Shown piece by piece: positions 60,468-64,000 of a stretch of DNA of 64,000 bases. Numbering within the stretch: position 1 is the first letter of the stretch; each line of letters begins with the position of its first letter. The notes beneath the pieces are model-generated. The model was not told the DNA's origin, searched no databases, and saw nothing but the letters and a program-made list of their open reading frames with translations. The translations under genes and the position numbers were made by a program. This DNA comes from Pyrinomonadaceae bacterium (GTDB taxonomy: Bacteria; Acidobacteriota; Blastocatellia; Pyrinomonadales; Pyrinomonadaceae): NCBI GenBank assembly GCA_026129865.1, contig JAHCHG010000015.1, forward strand, positions 1-64,000, read 5' to 3'.

Positions 60468-62108
60468 TCACGCACCTTTAATCGCTTCCAGGTATCTGGC
60501 AAGTTCCGATTTTACCTTTGGATACAGGAAGAAAAGTCCGATCATATTCGGGAAAACCATTGCAAAGATCATTGCGTCGGAAAAATCGATGACCGAGCCC
60601 AATGAAACCGCAGCGCCGATAACAACAAAGATACAAAACAGGAGCTTGTATGAAATATCCGCCGCCGCAGAACGACCGAAAAGGTATTTCCAAGCCTGTA
60701 GTCCGTAATAGGACCACGAGATCATCGTCGAAAAGGCGAACAGAACAACAGCGACCGTCAGGATATACCGAAAGCCGGGCAATACAGAATCGTATGCCAT
60801 CGACGTTAGATCGACGCCGCCGACCGGTGCGCCGGTTCCGCCGATCAAAACTCCCGCTGTGTTCGTAGAGCTGTAAACAAAAAGATTGTTCTCATTGAAC
60901 ATGATGATAACGAGGGCTGTCATCGTACAAATAACGACCGTGTCGATAAACGGTTCGAGCAGCGCGACGATGCCTTCGCTCGCCGGGTAATTAGTATTGA
61001 CGGCGGAATGCGCGATCGACGCCGAACCGGCACCTGCTTCGTTGGAAAACGCAGCACGCCGGAATCCCTGGATCAGCACGCCGATAAATCCGCCAAGCGC
61101 CGCATTTGTCGTGAATGCGCCGCTGAAAATGTCAGAGATCGCGGCTGGTAAAAAATGGATATTTGCAAAAATGATAACAAGCGAAGCACCAACGTAAATG
61201 ATCGCCATAAACGGCACGATCTTTTCAGTGACTTTCGCTATACGCTTGATACCGCCGATAATTACAACGGCAACGAGTATCGCCATCACGATCCCGATTA
61301 TGGTTTTTATCGCGCCGCCTTCGAGACCTGTCATTGACGTGATCTGCGCGGTAGCCTGATTTGCCTGGAAAGCATTTCCGCCCCCGAACGATCCGCCGAC
61401 GCACATTATTGCAAAAAACACAGCCATGAACTTACCGAAACCGCCCCAGCCGAGTTCTTTAAAGCCCTTTGAAAGGTAATACATCGGACCGCCGTAAACC
61501 GTTCCGTCAGCTTCAATGTCGCGATATTTAACGCCCAATGTGCATTCGACAAATTTGCTCGACATTCCCAAAAGTCCGCAGATAACCATCCAAAATGTTG
61601 CTCCCGGACCGCCGACCGCGATGGCGACGGCAACACCGGCGATGTTCCCTAAGCCGACAGTTCCCGAAACCGCGGTCGCCAGCGCCTGGAAATGATTGAC
61701 CTCGCCGTGAACGCCTTCCTGCCGGATCGTGTCCGGAATGTCGCCGTCAACGACATTGAGCGTGTCGGTCGTTACCGGGTCGCCGCCCTGCTCGATCTCG
61801 TCATATTTTCCGCGAACGACGCGAAGCGCCAATGGAAATTTTGTGATATTTACAAAACCGAAAACGATCGTAAAAAACAAAGCACCCAAAACAAGCAAAG
61901 CAAGGACAAGAGGTATTTCCGGATCGCGCCAGATCGGATAAAAGACAAGCCAGCCCCACCAATCTGCGATCGGACGAAACGTCTGATCGATCTTTTGGTC
62001 CAAACCCACAGCCTCGGTCGATTCTGCAGCCTGCTGAGCGATCGCTGTCAGCGGCAAAAGCAGCGCAAAAGCCGCGGAAAATAAATATTTGGATACTTTT
62101 CGGTTCAT
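60468..62108 (-). CDS. AGCS-family alanine/glycine:cation symporter
   Basis: Sodium- or proton-coupled alanine or glycine transporter. Start [17 protein letters not shown], supported by GAGG 7 nt upstream (an earlier ATG five codons up lacks one). It has a signal-like N-terminal stretch, then about 11 helices. Family motifs include [30 protein letters not shown] and [16 protein letters not shown]. 546 residues. Confidence 0.95.
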   Translation of the reverse strand: MNRKVSKYLFSAAFALLLPLTAIAQQAAESTEAVGLDQKIDQTFRPIADWWGWLVFYPIWRDPEIPLVLALLVLGALFFTIVFGFVNITKFPLALRVVRGKYDEIEQGGDPVTTDTLNVVDGDIPDTIRQEGVHGEVNHFQALATAVSGTVGLGNIAGVAVAIAVGGPGATFWMVICGLLGMSSKFVECTLGVKYRDIEADGTVYGGPMYYLSKGFKELGWGGFGKFMAVFFAIMCVGGSFGGGNAFQANQATAQITSMTGLEGGAIKTIIGIVMAILVAVVIIGGIKRIAKVTEKIVPFMAIIYVGASLVIIFANIHFLPAAISDIFSGAFTTNAALGGFIGVLIQGFRRAAFSNEAGAGSASIAHSAVNTNYPASEGIVALLEPFIDTVVICTMTALVIIMFNENNLFVYSSTNTAGVLIGGTGAPVGGVDLTSMAYDSVLPGFRYILTVAVVLFAFSTMISWSYYGLQAWKYLFGRSAAADISYKLLFCIFVVIGAAVSLGSVIDFSDAMIFAMVFPNMIGLFFLYPKVKSELARYLEAIKGA

Positions 62109-62316
62109 TAATTTACCTCTCAATATGTTTTTTGCTTGAATTGTAATAAGTTTGATTACCGGTGTATCGCGCCGTCGTCTGGGAATGACGTATTGGAGTC
62201 ATCCGCGAACCCGATGAAAAGAATTACATAGAAAGGGATTATACTTATTTACAAGCTTATGTCGAGCAAATAGTTTCCGATCTGCTTTGTTCGATCCACT
62301 TCGTTCCGACAATTTT

Positions 62317-63780
62317 ATGCCTAACAATCCAGAAAAAAAAGCGTCAGCAAAGATTGGCGACATGCCGAAAGAAGAGTTCCGAAAGTACGGTCACGAGATT
62401 GTCGACCGAATCGCCGATTATTTCGAGAATATAGATAAAATGCCGGTTTTGTCTCAGATCGAACCCGGCTGGCTGTCCGAAAATCTTCCGGAAAACGCAC
62501 CGCTCGACGGCGAAAACTTTTCTTCAATATTGGATGACATGGATCGGCTGATACTTCCGGCAGTAACACATTGGAATCATCCGAATTTTCACGGACTTTT
62601 TTCTACGTCGACAAGCAGCGTTGGAATTTTCGGCGAAATGTTTTCCGCCGCTTACGATATGAAAGCGATGCTCTGGCGAACCTCGCCGGCGTCGACCGAA
62701 CTTGAACCGGTTGTGCTCGATTGGCTTCGGAAGATGATGGGATTGCCGCCGGATTTTAGCGGAATCATTTACGATACCGCATCGATCTCCACGCTTCACG
62801 CGATCGCGATGGCACGCGAACGGATCGATCTGAAAATTCGCGAAAACGGGATGAGCGGTCGAACGGATCTTCCGCTTTTGCGCGTCTATTGCTCCGAACA
62901 CACTCATTCGTCTATTGATAAAGCAGTTATCTTGCTCGGTTTAGGTCAGCGTTCGATAGTAAAAATTCCGGCAAATGAAAAATTTGAGCTGGATCACGAA
63001 AAATTAAGCGAAGCGATCCGCGACGACATTGCCGCCGGGCATCTTCCGCTTTGCGTCGTTGCGACGATCGGAACGACATCTTCGACCAGCATCGACCCGG
63101 TCGAAAAGATCGCCGACATTTGCGAAAGAAACAACATTTTTCTTCACGTCGATGCGGCGTACGCCGGCAGCGCGGCGATCGTTCCGGAGTTTCAAAGCTA
63201 TTTCAAAGGCTGGGAACGGGCAGATTCAATCGTTACAAATCCGCATAAATGGCTTTTCACACCGTTCGATCTTTCCATTCTCTATGTCAAAGATAAAGAT
63301 CTGCTGAAACAGACATTTTCGCTTGTCGCCGAATATCTAAAGGTCGCCGAAACCGTGACGAATCAAATGGATTACGGCATTCAGCTCGGTCGCCGTTTTC
63401 GGTCGTTAAAACTCTGGTTCGTTATGCGTTATTTCGGGCAGGAAGGTCTTATCGCACGGATCCGTGAACATTGCCGGCTGGCGCGGCTTTTTGCCGGTTG
63501 GGTAGATGAAAGCGAAAATTTCGAAATGCTCGCACCGGTTCCGTTCGCGCTGGTTTGTTTTCGGGCAAACCCGTCGAAGATCGAAGATCTCGACGCGCTT
63601 AACGAGAAGATCATGAACGACATAAACGCGTCCGGCGAAGCCTATTTATCGCATACAAAATTGAACGGCAAACTCGCGCTGCGTCTTTCTGTCGGCAGTA
63701 TCCGCGTCGAACGGCGTCATTTGGAAAAGATCTGGGATCTGCTTAATGAGCATCTGAATGCGGAGATCGCGAATCATTGA
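62317..63780 (+). CDS. Aromatic-L-amino-acid / group II PLP decarboxylase
   Basis: PLP enzyme decarboxylating aromatic amino acids (AADC/tryptophan decarboxylase-like group). The catalytic lysine is in TNPHKWLF, with HVDAAYAGSA before it. The N-terminal domain has WNHPNFHGLFSTSTSSVGI. 487 residues, normal. ATG at 62317 is preferred over a TTG ten codons upstream. Adjacency to amino-acid transporters fits substrate uptake, but they are on the opposite strand. Confidence 0.93.
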   Translation: MPNNPEKKASAKIGDMPKEEFRKYGHEIVDRIADYFENIDKMPVLSQIEPGWLSENLPENAPLDGENFSSILDDMDRLILPAVTHWNHPNFHGLFSTSTSSVGIFGEMFSAAYDMKAMLWRTSPASTELEPVVLDWLRKMMGLPPDFSGIIYDTASISTLHAIAMARERIDLKIRENGMSGRTDLPLLRVYCSEHTHSSIDKAVILLGLGQRSIVKIPANEKFELDHEKLSEAIRDDIAAGHLPLCVVATIGTTSSTSIDPVEKIADICERNNIFLHVDAAYAGSAAIVPEFQSYFKGWERADSIVTNPHKWLFTPFDLSILYVKDKDLLKQTFSLVAEYLKVAETVTNQMDYGIQLGRRFRSLKLWFVMRYFGQEGLIARIREHCRLARLFAGWVDESENFEMLAPVPFALVCFRANPSKIEDLDALNEKIMNDINASGEAYLSHTKLNGKLALRLSVGSIRVERRHLEKIWDLLNEHLNAEIANH

Positions 63781-63782
63781 TG

Positions 63783-64000
63783 TCAGCCGATCGTAACGTG
63801 AGCCGGCTGAAGAACGGGCGGTTTCGGTTTTCGTCTGAGCAATTTTTCCTCGAGCGTTGATCGCCAGCGAAGCGACATTTTTTCGATGAGAAAATACGAG
63901 ATCGAGCTGAAAAGCACTATTCCGGCAATGTTATACGGAAATTCGTTGAACCACATCATCGAGTCGCGGTTTAAGAACGGCTGCTGCCAGAGATAGATCG
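63783..64000 (-). CDS. Acyltransferase-3 family protein, C-terminal fragment
   Basis: The last 71 residues of a minus-strand gene enter from the right edge and end with TGA at 63783-63785. The visible part includes IYLWQQPFLNRD, a hydrophobic helix, and SYFLIEKMSLRWR, the C-terminal signature of OafA/YrhL-type membrane O-acyltransferases. Most of the gene lies outside the window. It converges with the decarboxylase gene, 2 nt apart. Confidence 0.8.
   Translation of the reverse strand, partial: IYLWQQPFLNRDSMMWFNEFPYNIAGIVLFSSISYFLIEKMSLRWRSTLEEKLLRRKPKPPVLQPAHVTIG

Overview
The window looks like a chromosomal segment of an Acidobacteriota bacterium, most likely class Blastocatellia (Pyrinomonadaceae-like). 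The evidence is the acidobacterial VWFA-type secreted proteins, Ser/Thr kinases with C-terminal membrane domains, DUF4097 proteins beside an ECF sigma/anti-sigma pair, a fused AroD-AroE, a GC content that looks mid-40s percent by eye, and Shine-Dalgarno starts of GGAG type. The placement is inferred from gene content; there is no rRNA in the window.

Layout. 31-3610: the str ribosomal operon (rpsL-rpsG-fusA, minus strand) with a near-consensus sigma70 promoter, a roughly 390-nt leader and heptamer-repeat hairpins in both gene gaps. 3674-7935: a minus-strand run of secreted proteins (two VWFA paralogues sharing 170 identical bases, a 16-cysteine protein and a thioredoxin-like protein). 8111-16885: regulators and metabolism (AraC, 2Fe-2S protein, kinase-like secreted protein, tyrosine phosphatase, EamA transporter, REC-PAS-GGDEF-EAL protein, PEP carboxykinase). 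16965-19323: an accessory patch with BrnT/BrnA, a lipoprotein gene cut by an in-frame TGA, a small terminator-bounded transcript with a 15-codon reading frame, an FN3 protein and a zinc-ribbon protein. 19511-21366: Bax-inhibitor-1 family protein and an M43 metalloprotease.

21422-29106 is one tight minus-strand operon: Ser/Thr kinase, a large exported VWA protein whose last third looks like a PD-(D/E)XK restriction-type nuclease, exonuclease VII large subunit, a membrane-anchored protein and exonuclease VII small subunit. This is the most unusual arrangement in the window. 29275-31755: DUF4097 protein, anti-sigma factor and ECF sigma factor. 32024-32671: a decayed IS200/RAYT-like element with a frameshifted transposase and mirrored hairpin flanks. 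32711-35223: moxR-DUF58. 35441-42257: pilin-like protein, two tiny secreted paralogues, TspO-like protein, AroDE fusion with a GTTCAAA heptamer array in the coding sequence, zinc-ribbon protein, ThiF/MoeB-like enzyme and NDH-2. 42387-47963: propeller protein, SDR and S9 peptidase.

48147-51061: glycine cleavage T, H and P-alpha; no P-beta follows. Instead there is an AT-rich accessory insert (small membrane ORF, HNH endonuclease pair, wrecked class V aminotransferase). 52495-64000: phosphodiesterase family protein, alkyltransferase-like protein, a Phd/ParE pair with a frameshifted toxin, NAD kinase, a PpiD/SurA-like foldase, two amino-acid transporters, an aromatic amino-acid decarboxylase, and the C-terminal end of an acyltransferase-3 gene at the right edge.

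Several genes are interrupted: two by single-base losses in homopolymers, one by a TGA, one small ORF by a TAG, and one aminotransferase by several lesions. The homopolymer cases could be real decay or assembly error and should be read with that in mind. No tRNA, rRNA or CRISPR array was recognised.
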